A stretch of DNA of 64,000 nt from Collinsella sp. (GCA_019419585.1 DXZQ01000007.1:1-64000); one strand, 5' to 3'; shown: positions 34,064-44,245, counted from the stretch's first letter. Notes: a model not told the origin generated them from the letters alone. Numbers and translations are program-made.

Positions 34064-34941
34064 TTCGAAGCCCCTTTCAGTATGAGGCGAAGATAGTCAT
34101 CAATGGTTGCCCGCTCGCAGGGAATCTCGGGGAAGGCCTCGAGCGCCTCGCGACGGTTGGGTACGAGCACGTCCACGCTATAGGCGTGGTGGGCGGCACG
34201 GGCGCCTTCGACGCAAGCCATAAGCTCTGCGGCCTGTGCTTGGGTGCAGTGGGCGATGCCGGCTCGGTCGGTAATGTCCTCGCGCGGCAGGTCAAACACA
34301 ATCGAGCCGTTATCGATGCAGATGACGCGGTCGGCAGCGCGATCGAGGTCGGATGTAATGTGGCTCGAGAGCAGCACGCTGTGCTGGCCGTCGGCGACAA
34401 AGGCAAGCAGCTCATCAAGCAGTTCCTCGCGCGCCATGGGATCGAGGCCCGCGGTGGCTTCGTCCAAAACGAGCAGCTTGGCATTGTGGCTGAGCGCACA
34501 GGCGAGCTGCAGCTTCATGCCCATGCCGCGGGAGAGGTCCTTGACCTTCGTCTTGGGATCGAGGCCAAATCGGTCGATGAATCCGGCGAATGTTTCGCGA
34601 CTCCACGTGGGGAATGCCGGGCCTACGAGTTTCTCGATCTGGCCCACCTTGAGCGTGGAGGGGAAGGGGCACGTGTCCAGGACAAGGCCGACGCGGGAGC
34701 GCAGATGGCGCTGCGTCTCGTCGGGCACGTTGGCGTCGCAGCGCTGCCCAAACAGGTGCACCTCGCCGGCATCGAGCTTTATAAGCCCGAGCGCGGCGCG
34801 AATCGTCGTTGTTTTGCCGGCGCCGTTTGCGCCCACAAAGCCGACGATCTGGCCGGGCTCCACGGTGAGCGTGACGTCGCGTAGCGAAAAGCGGTCGCTC
34901 ACGCGGCGTGAGACGCCTTTGAGTTCTAGCAAGTTTTGCAT
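34060..34941 (-). CDS. ABC transporter ATP-binding protein
   Basis: 293 residues. Walker A VGANGAGKTTTIRAALGLIK, Q-loop region, signature LSRGMGMKLQLACAL, Walker B KLLVLDEATAGLDPMAREEL and switch His in LLSSHITSDLDRAADRVICI. The signature LSRGM replaces LSGGQ, as often in YtrB/BcrA-type ATPases. It lies between the GntR regulator (23 bp upstream) and the permease (overlapping), so all three form one operon. Confidence 0.95.
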   Translation of the reverse strand: MQNLLELKGVSRRVSDRFSLRDVTLTVEPGQIVGFVGANGAGKTTTIRAALGLIKLDAGEVHLFGQRCDANVPDETQRHLRSRVGLVLDTCPFPSTLKVGQIEKLVGPAFPTWSRETFAGFIDRFGLDPKTKVKDLSRGMGMKLQLACALSHNAKLLVLDEATAGLDPMAREELLDELLAFVADGQHSVLLSSHITSDLDRAADRVICIDNGSIVFDLPREDITDRAGIAHCTQAQAAELMACVEGARAAHHAYSVDVLVPNRREALEAFPEIPCERATIDDYLRLILKGASK

Positions 34942-34964
34942 GGTATAGCCTTTCTTGCAGATGG

Positions 34965-35345
34965 CTACTGCATGGTTTCGGGGGCTACGAGGTCGAGCAT
35001 CTCGTGCAGCTTGTCGCGCGTGACGCCCAAGGCTTCGGCTTGGCTCGCCGCTTTCGCAAGTAGCTCTTCGATATGGCAGAGCTGGTTTTCGCGCAAGAGT
35101 TCTTGGTTGCCCTCGGCGACAAAACAGCCCTTGCCCTGCACGGTGCAGATAAAGCCGAGTTGCTCCAGGTCGGCGTAGGCGCGCTTGGTGGTGATGACGC
35201 TCACGCCAAGATCGCTCGCGAGTGCACGGATGCTGGGGAGTTTGGCTCCTGCAGCGAGTGCGCCCGAAAGAATCTGAGATTTGACCTGCGAGGAGATCTG
35301 CTCATAGATGGGCTTGTCGCTCGAATTGGATAGGATGATGTCCAC
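34965..35345 (-). CDS. GntR-family regulator, YtrA subfamily
   Basis: 126 residues from a GTG at 35345, with AAGGAG five bases upstream. The wHTH is KPIYEQISSQVKSQILSGAL, LPSIRALASDLGVSVITTKR and AYADLEQLGFICTVQGKGCF. The short C-terminal tail without a ligand domain is typical of YtrA repressors, which control their own ABC operon. A matching dyad (GTGTATATA...TATATACAC) lies 28-61 bp upstream. The C-terminal helix contains EELLAKAASQAEALGVTRDK. Confidence 0.93.
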   Translation of the reverse strand: MDIILSNSSDKPIYEQISSQVKSQILSGALAAGAKLPSIRALASDLGVSVITTKRAYADLEQLGFICTVQGKGCFVAEGNQELLRENQLCHIEELLAKAASQAEALGVTRDKLHEMLDLVAPETMQ

Positions 35346-35372
35346 AGCGGCTCCTTAGCTGTTGGGCTACAC

Positions 35373-35406
35373 GTGTATATAACCGGTAAGCACAGTATAT
35401 ATACAC
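35373..35406 (-). promoter_or_regulatory. YtrA-type operator in gntR promoter
   Basis: GTGTATATA (35373-35381) is inverted as TATATACAC (35398-35406), 16 bp apart. Leftward, TATACT (complement of 35394-35399) is a possible -10 inside the dyad. GntR/YtrA proteins are known to bind GTGTA...TACAC-type sites, so this is likely autoregulation. Confidence 0.6.
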
Positions 35407-35472
35407 TATGCACAGTTATGCAAGAGCTAAATGTGGAATAGCCCGCCAGTGCTGTGCTTGCTCCAAAACAAC

Positions 35473-35608
35473 CTCAATCTGTAACACCTAGGTCCGTTTG
35501 GGGTCGCCTGCTGTTACAGATCGAGATCTTATTTGCCCGCCCGCCTATTTGTCTCGATCTGTAACAGGTAGGGGCTCAAAACCCGTCTTACTGTTACAGA
35601 TCGAGACA
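35473..35608. repeat. Cluster of CTGTTACAG inverted repeats
   Basis: Two hairpin-forming units in tandem. First: 35473-35486 pairs with 35512-35525 (one mismatch). Second: 35550-35567 pairs perfectly with 35591-35608 over 18 bp (TGTCTCGATCTGTAACAG and complement). All four arms share TCTGTAACA. The 399-bp gap between gntR and prfC otherwise holds only the gntR operator and the prfC promoter (TACAAT at 35692-35697). Confidence 0.85.
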
Positions 35609-35744
35609 GTCCTTGAGGCGGCTGCCTGCTACACAGCGAGCTTGGCTGATGAATTTGTCCTGATAGGCGCCCTAGATCGGGATTTCGCGGCTACAATGGT
35701 GCGGTTACAACGACGTAATGCACTCAATGCAAGAAAGGATCCGC

Positions 35745-37358
<1,614 letters not shown>

Positions 37359-37458
37359 TGTACCGGCGCGGTGGTCCTGTGGGGCTGCCGCGCCGTTTGC
37401 TTGCCTGCCGCCGTGTGAGCGGCTATCATACCCACCGTCGCCTCAAGACCGTGGCGGC

Positions 37459-37502
37459 CGAGCAGTTCGGGTCCGATATCCTGCTCGTTAAACCTAAAAC
37501 CA
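37459..37502 (+). promoter_or_regulatory. Candidate preQ1-I-like riboswitch before a queuosine-precursor transporter
   Basis: CGAGCAG (37459-37465) and CTGCTCG (37481-37487) form a 7-bp stem with a 15-nt loop beginning TTC. An A-rich tail (GTTAAACCTAAAACC, 37487-37501) runs directly into the Shine-Dalgarno AAAGGAG. GGGT in the loop can pair with ACC in the tail, giving an H-type pseudoknot that would hide the ribosome site. Size, order and the gene served fit the preQ1-I class, but the loop is longer than the consensus. Confidence 0.45.
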
Positions 37503-37514
37503 AAGGAGTACATA

Positions 37515-38237
37515 ATGATCAAGAAGGTCATGGAGGACTACAAGGTCCTGTTGCGGAGCATTCCCGCGGCAACGGTTTCGCTGTTTATCGTGAGCGTTAT
37601 CATGATGAATCTGCTGGCCAACAAAGAGCTTATCAGCCTGCCGTATCTGGCACTCGACTGCGGCTTTGTGGTGAGCTGGGTCTCGTTTTTGTGCCAGGAC
37701 ATGATCTGCAAGCGCTTTGGCGCCAAGGCATCCATCAAAATCTCTATCCTCGCGTTGGCGGTCAACCTGGCCGTAAGCCTGTGCTTTTGGCTGTGCTCGC
37801 TCACGCCCGGCATGTGGGGCGCCTACTATGACACGGGCATGATCGAGGTCAACACTGCCCTTAACGCCACCATCGGCGGCACCTGGTACGTGGTGTTTGG
37901 ATCTTCGCTCGCCATGCTCGTTTCTGCCGTGGTTAACTCCACGCTCAACCAGTCGCTCGGCCGCATGCTCAAAAAGAATAACTTTGCGAGCTTTGCCTTC
38001 CGTTCCTATGTGTCCACGGGTGTTGGCCAGTTTATCGACAACCTGGTCTTTGCCATTGTGGTGAGCCACACGTTCTTTGGTTGGACCTGGGTACAGGTCC
38101 TTATGTGTTCGCTGACCGGTGCTGTCGCCGAGCTGCTGTGCGAGGTCTTCCTGAGCCCCGTGGGCTACAAGGTCGTGCGCGGCTGGGAGCGCGAGAATGT
38201 GGGCGCCGAGTACCTCGAGCGCCACGCAACCGCCTAA
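37515..38237 (+). CDS. VUT-family queuosine-precursor transporter
   Basis: 240 residues, six spans (AATVSLFIVSVIMMNLLANK at ~20-40, CGFVVSWVSFLCQDM, ISILALAVNLAVSLCFWL, and so on). Motifs of the QPTR/YhhQ (VUT) family: FLCQDMICKRFGAKAS and the later STGVGQFIDNLVFAIVVSH. Members import preQ0, preQ1 or queuine. AAAGGAG six bases before ATG is overlapped by the candidate riboswitch tail. An SDR gene follows after nine bases, so they share a transcript. Confidence 0.9.
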   Translation: MIKKVMEDYKVLLRSIPAATVSLFIVSVIMMNLLANKELISLPYLALDCGFVVSWVSFLCQDMICKRFGAKASIKISILALAVNLAVSLCFWLCSLTPGMWGAYYDTGMIEVNTALNATIGGTWYVVFGSSLAMLVSAVVNSTLNQSLGRMLKKNNFASFAFRSYVSTGVGQFIDNLVFAIVVSHTFFGWTWVQVLMCSLTGAVAELLCEVFLSPVGYKVVRGWERENVGAEYLERHATA

Positions 38238-38246
38238 GGAGCAAGC

Positions 38247-38927
38247 ATGCGGGTTTTGATCACGGGTGCTTCGGGTGGTATCGGAGCCGCGTGCGTGCAG
38301 CGCTTTTTGGACGAGGGTCACGAGGTCGTGGGCTTTGATCTGCTGCCGACGGCAGCCGAACACGAGCGCTACCGCCATCTGATCGTTGATGTCCGCGAGC
38401 CGGACTCGTTTCCGGACGACCTTGAGCCCCAGGTGATCGTGAATGTTGCCGGCACGCAGGACTCGGCCGACGACATCGCTGCCAACCTGTGCGGCACCAT
38501 CAACGTGACCGAGCGCTATGCCTTTGTGGGGGAGGGGCTTGCCGCCACGCCGGCACCGGCTATCAAATCCGTGGTCAATGTGGGGTCGGCGAGCGGGCAT
38601 ACGGGATCGGAGTTTCCCGCCTATGCTGCCAGCAAGGGCGGCATTATCGCCTACACCAAGAACCTTGCAAACCGTCTGGCGCCGCAGGCTATCGCCAACA
38701 GTGTGGACCCGGGCGGCGTTATTACGCCGCTCAACCGTTGCGTGATGGAAGACGAGCGCCTGTGGAATCAGATTATGGAGCTCACACCGCTCAAGCGCTG
38801 GGCTACTGCCCAAGAGGTCGCCGAGTGGATCTACTTTGTGGGCGTGACCAACCGGTTTATGACCGGGCAGAGCCTGCTGATCGATGGCGGCGAGGCCGGC
38901 CGCACTCAGTTTATCTGGCCCGAATAG
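38247..38927 (+). CDS. Short-chain dehydrogenase/reductase
   Basis: 226 residues; AAGGAG before ATG. NAD(P)-binding Rossmann start VLITGASGGIGAACVQRFLD, NVAGTQD (NNAG variant), catalytic VNVGSASGH (Ser) and YAASKGGIIAYTK (Tyr, Lys), then NSVDPGGVITPL and the C-terminal GQSLLIDGGEAG. Classical SDR with a short N-terminal half; substrate unknown. It is nine bases downstream of the VUT transporter, so both follow the riboswitch-like leader. A strong terminator follows the stop. Confidence 0.93.
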   Translation: MRVLITGASGGIGAACVQRFLDEGHEVVGFDLLPTAAEHERYRHLIVDVREPDSFPDDLEPQVIVNVAGTQDSADDIAANLCGTINVTERYAFVGEGLAATPAPAIKSVVNVGSASGHTGSEFPAYAASKGGIIAYTKNLANRLAPQAIANSVDPGGVITPLNRCVMEDERLWNQIMELTPLKRWATAQEVAEWIYFVGVTNRFMTGQSLLIDGGEAGRTQFIWPE

Positions 38928-38929
38928 GA

Positions 38930-38966
38930 AACGCGCCCGATGGAAAGCCGTCGGGCGCGTTTTTGA
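38930..38966. terminator. Bidirectional terminator
   Basis: AACGCGCCCGA (38930-38940) and TCGGGCGCGTTTTT (38951-38964) form a GC stem with a T-run rightward. It lies 3 bp after the SDR stop and 14 bp before the end of convergent ung. Confidence 0.85.
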
Positions 38967-38977
38967 TGTCTCGATTT

Positions 38978-39703
38978 TTAGTCGAGGCAAGTCCAGTTGA
39001 CGGGGGTCGAGCCGTGCTGTTCGAGTAGCCGATTGGCTGCCGAGAAGGGATGCGACCCCATAAAGGCGGGGAGTTCTGCCGTGGCACGGTTGGCCGAAAG
39101 CGGCGAGGGGTGCGTGGAGGCCAGGCAGAACTTGTCGGTTGCCTTGCCCGCGCCGGTCGCGGCGAGTTTGCCCTCGACCATCTGCTGGGCAAAGCGACCC
39201 CATGCCAAAAAGACGACCGGTTGGGGCAACTGACAGCAGCGTTCGATAACGTAGTCGGTGAGCGTGCTCCAGCCCAGTTTGGCGTGCGAGTTCGCGGCGT
39301 GCTCGCGCACGGTGAGCGTCGTGTTGAGGAGCAGGACGCCCTGTTGTGCCCATAGCGTTAGATCTCCTGTGGCGGGAATGGGGCAGCCCAGATCGGCGTT
39401 GAGTTCCTTGTAGATGTTGCGCAGGCTCGGCGGCAACTTGGTTTGCGTCGCAGGCACCGAGAACGACAGTCCCATGGCCTGGTTGGGTCCGTGATAGGGG
39501 TCTTGGCCCAAGATGACTACCTTGACCAGGTCGGCCGGCGTGTAGGCGAGGGCATTGAGGATGTCGTCTTGTGCCGGGTAGATGGTCTGCTCGGCACGCA
39601 GAAGGGCGATGCGCTCGAGTAGCTGGTTCGTAGTGTCACGTACCGGCTGCGGCGCATCGCCCAACCAAGTTGCTATGTTGCGGTCGCGGGTCGCGGCGTC
39701 CAT
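38978..39703 (-). CDS. ung: Uracil-DNA glycosylase, family 1
   Basis: 241 residues; AAAGGAG six bases before ATG. Family-1 marks: VVILGQDPYHGPNQAMGLSF (water-activating Asp in GQDPYH), LLLNTTLTVREHAANSH, VVFLAWGRFAQ and STHPSPLSANR (HPSPLS minor-groove loop). It removes uracil from DNA in base-excision repair. Normal length. The upstream neighbour EamA is on the same strand but 88 bp away. Confidence 0.96.
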   Translation of the reverse strand: MDAATRDRNIATWLGDAPQPVRDTTNQLLERIALLRAEQTIYPAQDDILNALAYTPADLVKVVILGQDPYHGPNQAMGLSFSVPATQTKLPPSLRNIYKELNADLGCPIPATGDLTLWAQQGVLLLNTTLTVREHAANSHAKLGWSTLTDYVIERCCQLPQPVVFLAWGRFAQQMVEGKLAATGAGKATDKFCLASTHPSPLSANRATAELPAFMGSHPFSAANRLLEQHGSTPVNWTCLD

Positions 39704-39791
39704 GGGGCTCCTTTACGTCAGATGCTCTGTTTGCATCTATTGTAAAGGCGCACCGGTTGCCTTTATGCCGCGGCTACATGAGGAGTGGGGC

Positions 39792-40694
39792 CTACGAGAC
39801 ATGCTCGGGCGCTCCTGCCATACGAGCGTGTCCAAGTGCGCGAAGGCGCGGAAGCTCGACGGTTGCCACCATGACGCCGGTGAGGATGAGGGCGGCGCCA
39901 AAGAAGGCGATGGGGCTCAGGACCTCGCCGACCAGGAAGAACGAGAAGACGGCGGAGCAGACCGGCTCGAGCGAGAAGGCGAAGCCGGTGGTCTCGGCAG
40001 GTACGTGGGGCTGCACGAGTGTCTGGGTGATAAAGCCATAGGCAGAGCAGATGAGTGCGAGCGCAACGACAACGACGATCTCGTTCGGCGTGTTGGGAAG
40101 CGTGAAGCCGCCAAAGGTGAACGCGGCGATACCCGAGAACAGGCCGCCGAAGCCCAGCTGCCAAACGCCCAGAGCCAGCGGATCGACTTCTTCGACAAAG
40201 CGCTTGGCGATGATAATGTGGCCGGCATAGATAAAGGCCGAGAGCAGCATGATGATCGCGCCGGGATTCAGGCTGGTAAAGTCGGCGCCCGAGAGCAGCA
40301 GCATGCCGCAGGTGACGATGGCGGTGCCGATGAGCACCTTGCGCTCGGGAGCGCGACGCAGCAGGGCCGCGTTGGCAAACGGCACGATCACGACCGTCAG
40401 GCTCTGCAAGAAGCCGGCGGTGGAGGCGGAGGTGAGGCTGGAGCCCAGGCACATGCAGGTGATCTCGGTTGCCATGATGGCGCCGATGATGGCGGCGCGG
40501 ACCATCAGGTCACGGTCGATGCGCACCGCGTGCTTGTGGAAGAGCACCAGGCAAGCTGCAAAGGCGATGATGCAGCGCAGCGCAACGATGCTCGTGGCGT
40601 TCATGCTGTCCATGCCGATCTTCATGAGGGGGTACGAAAAGCCCCATGCGACGGGAACGGAAAATGAGAGCGCGATTGCTTTTTTGCGATCCAT
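39792..40694 (-). CDS. EamA-family (DMT) transporter
   Basis: 300 residues, ten spans in two EamA repeats: FSYPLMKIGMDSMNATSIVA, AAIIGAIMATEITCMCLGSS, SASTAGFLQSLTVVIVPFAN in the first and LGFGGLFSGIAAFTFGGFTL, EPVCSAVFSFFLVGEVLSPI in the second. AAAAGGAG six bases before ATG. It is transcribed away from the LysR gene; the shared 158-bp gap holds an AGTAT-N9-ATACT dyad (40775-40793). Members export metabolites or amino acids; substrate unknown. Confidence 0.93.
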   Translation of the reverse strand: MDRKKAIALSFSVPVAWGFSYPLMKIGMDSMNATSIVALRCIIAFAACLVLFHKHAVRIDRDLMVRAAIIGAIMATEITCMCLGSSLTSASTAGFLQSLTVVIVPFANAALLRRAPERKVLIGTAIVTCGMLLLSGADFTSLNPGAIIMLLSAFIYAGHIIIAKRFVEEVDPLALGVWQLGFGGLFSGIAAFTFGGFTLPNTPNEIVVVVALALICSAYGFITQTLVQPHVPAETTGFAFSLEPVCSAVFSFFLVGEVLSPIAFFGAALILTGVMVATVELPRLRALGHARMAGAPEHVS

Positions 40695-40774
40695 GGGACT
40701 CCTTTTGTTACAGAACGGTTTCGCAAAAAGGATTCTGCTCCCAGATATGGATGTAGTAAAGCGAATGTATCTTC

Positions 40775-40793
40775 AGTATGATTAAGAAATACT
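40775..40793. promoter_or_regulatory. Candidate LysR binding dyad
   Basis: AGTAT (40775-40779), nine bases, ATACT (40789-40793) in the gap between divergent EamA and LysR genes. It fits the loose LysR T-N11-A pattern. The short arms make it a modest candidate. Confidence 0.4.
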
Positions 40794-40852
40794 AATGTAG
40801 GTAGAAAAAGCCCTGGCAAAACGTTTTACAGCTACATCGATGTGGAGGCACG

Positions 40853-41719
40853 ATGGCATCGCGGTATCAGATTGTTTGTATGGCGGTCGATTGCGGCAGC
40901 CTGAAACGTGCGGCCGACGAGCTGGGCTGTACGCAAAGCGCGGTGAGCCAGGCCGTCAAGGCGCTCGAGCGCGAGCTGGGCACCACGATTATCGAGCGCG
41001 GCAAGCAGGGCGTCTCGCTTACGCGCGACGGCAAACAGTATCTGCCGTATCTGCGCCAAATCGTAACGGCCGAGGCCGAGCTTGAGGGCAAGCGCCAGGA
41101 GTTGCTGGGGCTTTCGTCGACCGACATTCGTATTGCGACGTTTACCAACGTGAGTCGTACTGTGTTGCCGCGTGTGATCCGCGACTTTGGGGCCCTGCAT
41201 CCGGGCGTGCGCTTTACCCTCAAGCAGGGCGATTACACGCGCAATGCCCAGTGGGTGCACGATGGCGTGGTCGACTTTTGCTTTACAGCGCGTGGATTTA
41301 CCGAGGGGCTCGAGAAACGCGTGGTCTATCACGACGAGCTGGTGGCGCTGTTGCCAGCCGTCCATCCACTGGCGGCAAAGGAAAAGGTGACGCTTGCCGA
41401 CCTGGCGTCCGAACCGTTTGTGCTGCTGGATGAGGGCGAGCAGAGCCTGGTGCTCGATGCATTTAGCGCGCACGGGCTATCGCCGCATGTGACGAGTGAG
41501 GTCACCGATGACTACACCATTATGGCGATGGTGGAGGAGGGGCTAGGCGTGAGCATGCTCTACCGTCGTACGGTCGAGGGTGTGCAGACCGATATTTGCG
41601 TGCGTCCTATCGTGCACGCTCCCTCGCGCGACGTTGTGGCAGCGTGGCGCAGCTGGGATACCATGCCGATCGCCACGAGGCGCTTTATCGACTATATGAG
41701 CTCGCATATCGTCAATTAA
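40853..41719 (+). CDS. LysR-family transcriptional regulator
   Basis: 288 residues; GGAGG four to five bases before ATG. wHTH: CMAVDCGSLKRAADELGCTQ, SAVSQAVKALERELGTTIIE, RGKQGVSLTRDGKQYLPYLR. The effector-binding half is a type-2 periplasmic-binding fold (DIRIATFTNVSRTVLPRVIR...GVRFTLKQGDY). It lies divergent from the EamA transporter, the usual arrangement for a LysR that controls that transporter. Confidence 0.94.
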   Translation: MASRYQIVCMAVDCGSLKRAADELGCTQSAVSQAVKALERELGTTIIERGKQGVSLTRDGKQYLPYLRQIVTAEAELEGKRQELLGLSSTDIRIATFTNVSRTVLPRVIRDFGALHPGVRFTLKQGDYTRNAQWVHDGVVDFCFTARGFTEGLEKRVVYHDELVALLPAVHPLAAKEKVTLADLASEPFVLLDEGEQSLVLDAFSAHGLSPHVTSEVTDDYTIMAMVEEGLGVSMLYRRTVEGVQTDICVRPIVHAPSRDVVAAWRSWDTMPIATRRFIDYMSSHIVN

Positions 41720-41746
41720 TGACTGGCGTGGCGTTGAGTGTGGTGA

Positions 41747-43129
41747 TTAGCGGGCTGTCGCTTTGGCTTGCGTCAGACGGTAGGTGCGTGCCGGATGGCA
41801 GAGCAATACCGCCACGACCATAAAGAACGCCGTGGTGCCCAGGCTGATGGGGTAGACCATCATGATGTTCGCAAAGGTGCGGAAGTGCGGAAACACGCAG
41901 AACACCCAATAGAAGCGGATGCCGCAGACACAGATCATGGTGATGAGGGCGGGCATGAGTGAAATGCCAAATCCGCGCAGGTAGCCGGACATGTTTTCGT
42001 AGAACATGCTAAAGGCGTATGCCGGGAAGATCGAGCACACGCGGATATAGCCGATCGAGACAATATTGGGGTCGCTGTTGAACAGCGCCAGGATCTCGCG
42101 CCCCAGACCGACGATGATGACGATGGTGGTGAGCGCGACGATGCCGCCTTCGACCAGGCAGACCTTGAGCGTCTTGGTGCAACGGTCGATCTGGCGGGCA
42201 CCGTGGTTTTGTCCCACAAAGGTGGTGCACGCCTGGCTAAAGCTGTTGAGCAGGTTGTAACACACGTACTCCAGGCTCATGGCGGCGCTCGATGCGGCCA
42301 TGACCTCGGTGCCCAGACTGTTGATGGCAGACTGGATGATGATGTTGGCGACGGCAAAGACGGCGCTTTGGATGCCGGCGGGCAGGCCAATCTTGACGAT
42401 GCGCTTGAGAGCGACGGGGTCTAAGCCTAAGTCGCGTGGGGTGACGCGGACGACGGAGTCGGTCTTGAGCAGACGGACAAAGAGCGTCCCGGCACTGACG
42501 GTGTAAGCGATGGCGGTGGCGATGGCGACACCCGCGACGCCCCAGTGGAGCACGGGGACAAAGATGAGGTCCAGGCCAATGTTGAGGACGGTGGACACGG
42601 CAAGCGCCTGAAGCGGCATGCGGGTGATGCCGACGGAGCGGAAGATTGCGGCCTCAAAGTTGTAGAGCAAGATCGAGGGCATGCTGAGCAAAAAGACGCG
42701 CAGGTAGAGCGATGCGAGCGGCATGGTTTCGGCAGGGACATTGAGCGCGGCGAGCATGGGCTCGGCAAAGATCTCGCCCAGGGCGATGACGACAAAGCCC
42801 ACGAGCGCCATTAAAATCGAGGTATGGACGGCGCGTTTGACCATGTTCTGATCGTTGCGGCCGATAGCGTTGGCAATGACCACGTTGGAGCCAAGCGACA
42901 TGCCGATAAACAGGTTGAGCATAAGACTGGTAAGCGGAACATTGGAGCCGACCGCCGCCATGGCGAGGGTTCCCTGGTCGCCTGAGAAGTTACCGATGAT
43001 GACCGTGGCGATGAGGTTCGATAGCTGCTCCAAGATGCTCGCGGCGGCCACGGGGAAGGCGAACAGGGGAATATTGCGCCACAGTGAGCCGGTGGTCATG
43101 TCAATGTGCTTGGACGCGGTATCAGTCAT
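41747..43129 (-). CDS. MATE-family efflux transporter
   Basis: 460 residues and twelve spans. MATE pattern: SLWRNIPLFAFPVAAASILE, QLSNLIATVIIGNFSGDQGT, and repeat half EYVCYNLLNSFSQACTTFVG QNHGARQIDRCTKTL (QNxGA motif, DinF/NorM type). It exports cationic drugs or metabolites by Na+ or H+ antiport. It ends 27 bp from the convergent LysR stop. Upstream, a GGGACGTTC palindrome (43195-43250) separates it from rlmA. Confidence 0.94.
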   Translation of the reverse strand: MTDTASKHIDMTTGSLWRNIPLFAFPVAAASILEQLSNLIATVIIGNFSGDQGTLAMAAVGSNVPLTSLMLNLFIGMSLGSNVVIANAIGRNDQNMVKRAVHTSILMALVGFVVIALGEIFAEPMLAALNVPAETMPLASLYLRVFLLSMPSILLYNFEAAIFRSVGITRMPLQALAVSTVLNIGLDLIFVPVLHWGVAGVAIATAIAYTVSAGTLFVRLLKTDSVVRVTPRDLGLDPVALKRIVKIGLPAGIQSAVFAVANIIIQSAINSLGTEVMAASSAAMSLEYVCYNLLNSFSQACTTFVGQNHGARQIDRCTKTLKVCLVEGGIVALTTIVIIVGLGREILALFNSDPNIVSIGYIRVCSIFPAYAFSMFYENMSGYLRGFGISLMPALITMICVCGIRFYWVFCVFPHFRTFANIMMVYPISLGTTAFFMVVAVLLCHPARTYRLTQAKATAR

Positions 43130-43194
43130 ACGCTCTCAATCTCTAATATGCTCTTTCGTGCTTATTTGCGCAGATGATGATACTCCTAATCGAC

Positions 43195-43250
43195 TAGTCA
43201 TTGGGGACGTTCTTGAATGACTAGTCGTTTAAGAACGTCCCCAATGACTA
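43195..43250. repeat. GGGACGTTC-type palindrome, copy B3
   Basis: TAGTCATTGGGGACGTTCTT (43195-43214) pairs perfectly over 20 bp with 43231-43250, with GACTAGTC in the centre. It differs from B1 at one arm position (ATT versus ATC). It lies in the promoter gap between the divergent MATE and rlmA genes. Confidence 0.92.
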
Positions 43251-43307
43251 GGTGGGGAAGGCGTGCGACAATGGTGGGCGTTGTGTTGTTCGCGCTAAGG
43301 AGTTGCC

Positions 43308-44120
43308 ATGTTGTTGTGTCCCGTTTGCCATGAGCCTTTGGTGGACGATGAGCGCGGTGCTGTGTGCGCGGGCGGACACCGGTTTGACCGTGCGCGCGAG
43401 GGCTATCTGTATCTGCTGCGTTCGTCCAAAAGCGGCGACTCCATGGGCGATCCCAAGTCGCAGGCGCGCAGCCGTCGTGACTTTCTGAACCGTGGATACT
43501 ATGCGCCGTTGCGCGATGCGATGGTCGAGCTGGTGCGCGAGCGGGTGTCTGAACGTGCCGCGTCTACGAACGGCCCCATGACCTTGCTCGATATTTGCTG
43601 CGGCGAGGGCTACTACACCAGCGCCATGGGCGCGGTGTCGGGCGTGGATGCTTACGGTTTCGACCTGGGCAAAGAGATGGTGCGTCTGGCCGCCAAGCGC
43701 GGCGATGCGACCTACTTCGTGGCCAACATGAAGGATATCCCTGTGGCCGATGGCGCCTTCGATATGGTGACCGAGCTCTTTGCCCCCTTTAACGAGCGTG
43801 AGTTTGCTCGCGTGCTGGCGCCCGAGGGCTCGCTCTACACCGTGGTGCCGGGTGCCCATCATCTCTTTGGGCTCAAGGAGGTACTCTACGACACGCCATA
43901 TCTCAACGACGAGAAGCTGCCGCAGACGACCGAGCTCGAGTTGGTCGGAACGCAGCGGGTGTCTGCGAACATTACGCTCCAGACCCAGGCTGACATCGAA
44001 GCCGTATTTCAGATGACGCCCTACTACTACCGCACGCGCCCTGCCGACAAAGAGCGCCTGGCAAACCTGGACACCCTTCAGACCGATATCGACTTCATCA
44101 TCGCCGAGTACCGCCACTAA
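43308..44120 (+). CDS. rlmA: 23S rRNA (guanine-N1)-methyltransferase, RlmA family
   Basis: 270 residues; AAGGAG six bases before ATG. N-terminal four-Cys/His zinc site LLCPVCHEPLVDDERGAVCA GGHRFDRAREGYLYLL (RlmA-type), SGDSMGDPKSQARSRRDFLN, then SAM-binding LLDICCGEGYYTSAM, YGFDLGKEMVRLAAKR and DMVTELFAPFNEREFARVLA. It methylates G745 or G748 of 23S rRNA; the G748 enzyme (TlrB) gives macrolide tolerance, so either site is possible. A GGGACAGG repeat begins at its stop. Confidence 0.92.
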   Translation: MLLCPVCHEPLVDDERGAVCAGGHRFDRAREGYLYLLRSSKSGDSMGDPKSQARSRRDFLNRGYYAPLRDAMVELVRERVSERAASTNGPMTLLDICCGEGYYTSAMGAVSGVDAYGFDLGKEMVRLAAKRGDATYFVANMKDIPVADGAFDMVTELFAPFNEREFARVLAPEGSLYTVVPGAHHLFGLKEVLYDTPYLNDEKLPQTTELELVGTQRVSANITLQTQADIEAVFQMTPYYYRTRPADKERLANLDTLQTDIDFIIAEYRH

Positions 44121-44153
44121 CCTACCAAAAAGGGACAGGTTTATTTTGGCAGG
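44121..44153. repeat. GGGACAG-core repeat, copy C1
   Basis: CCTACCAAAA (44121-44130), AGGGACAGGTTTA, TTTTGGCAGG (44144-44153); arms pair with one mismatch. It starts on the base after the rlmA stop. The outer arms differ from copies R1-R7, but the GGGACAG core is the same. Confidence 0.8.
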
Positions 44154-44171
44154 TTTTATCTGGTCAAACGT

Positions 44172-44209
44172 AAAGGGCCGACCGCGGAGATGCACGATCG
44201 GCCCTTTTT
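44172..44209. terminator. Terminator between rlmA and convergent gene
   Basis: AAAGGGCCGA (44172-44181) and TCGGCCCTTT (44198-44207) with TT following; T/A runs on both sides. It serves the convergent pair rlmA and the small membrane protein. Confidence 0.8.
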
Positions 44210-44245
44210 AGTTGCTTGGCTGCAGAGGCTATGAGAAGCGAGCGC

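Noticed and set aside
37494..39353. 619-residue open frame on the minus strand
   Set aside because: It runs antisense across the VUT and SDR genes and into ung in another frame, has low-complexity Arg/His/Gly composition, and no ribosome site. It is a by-product of GC-rich codon use.
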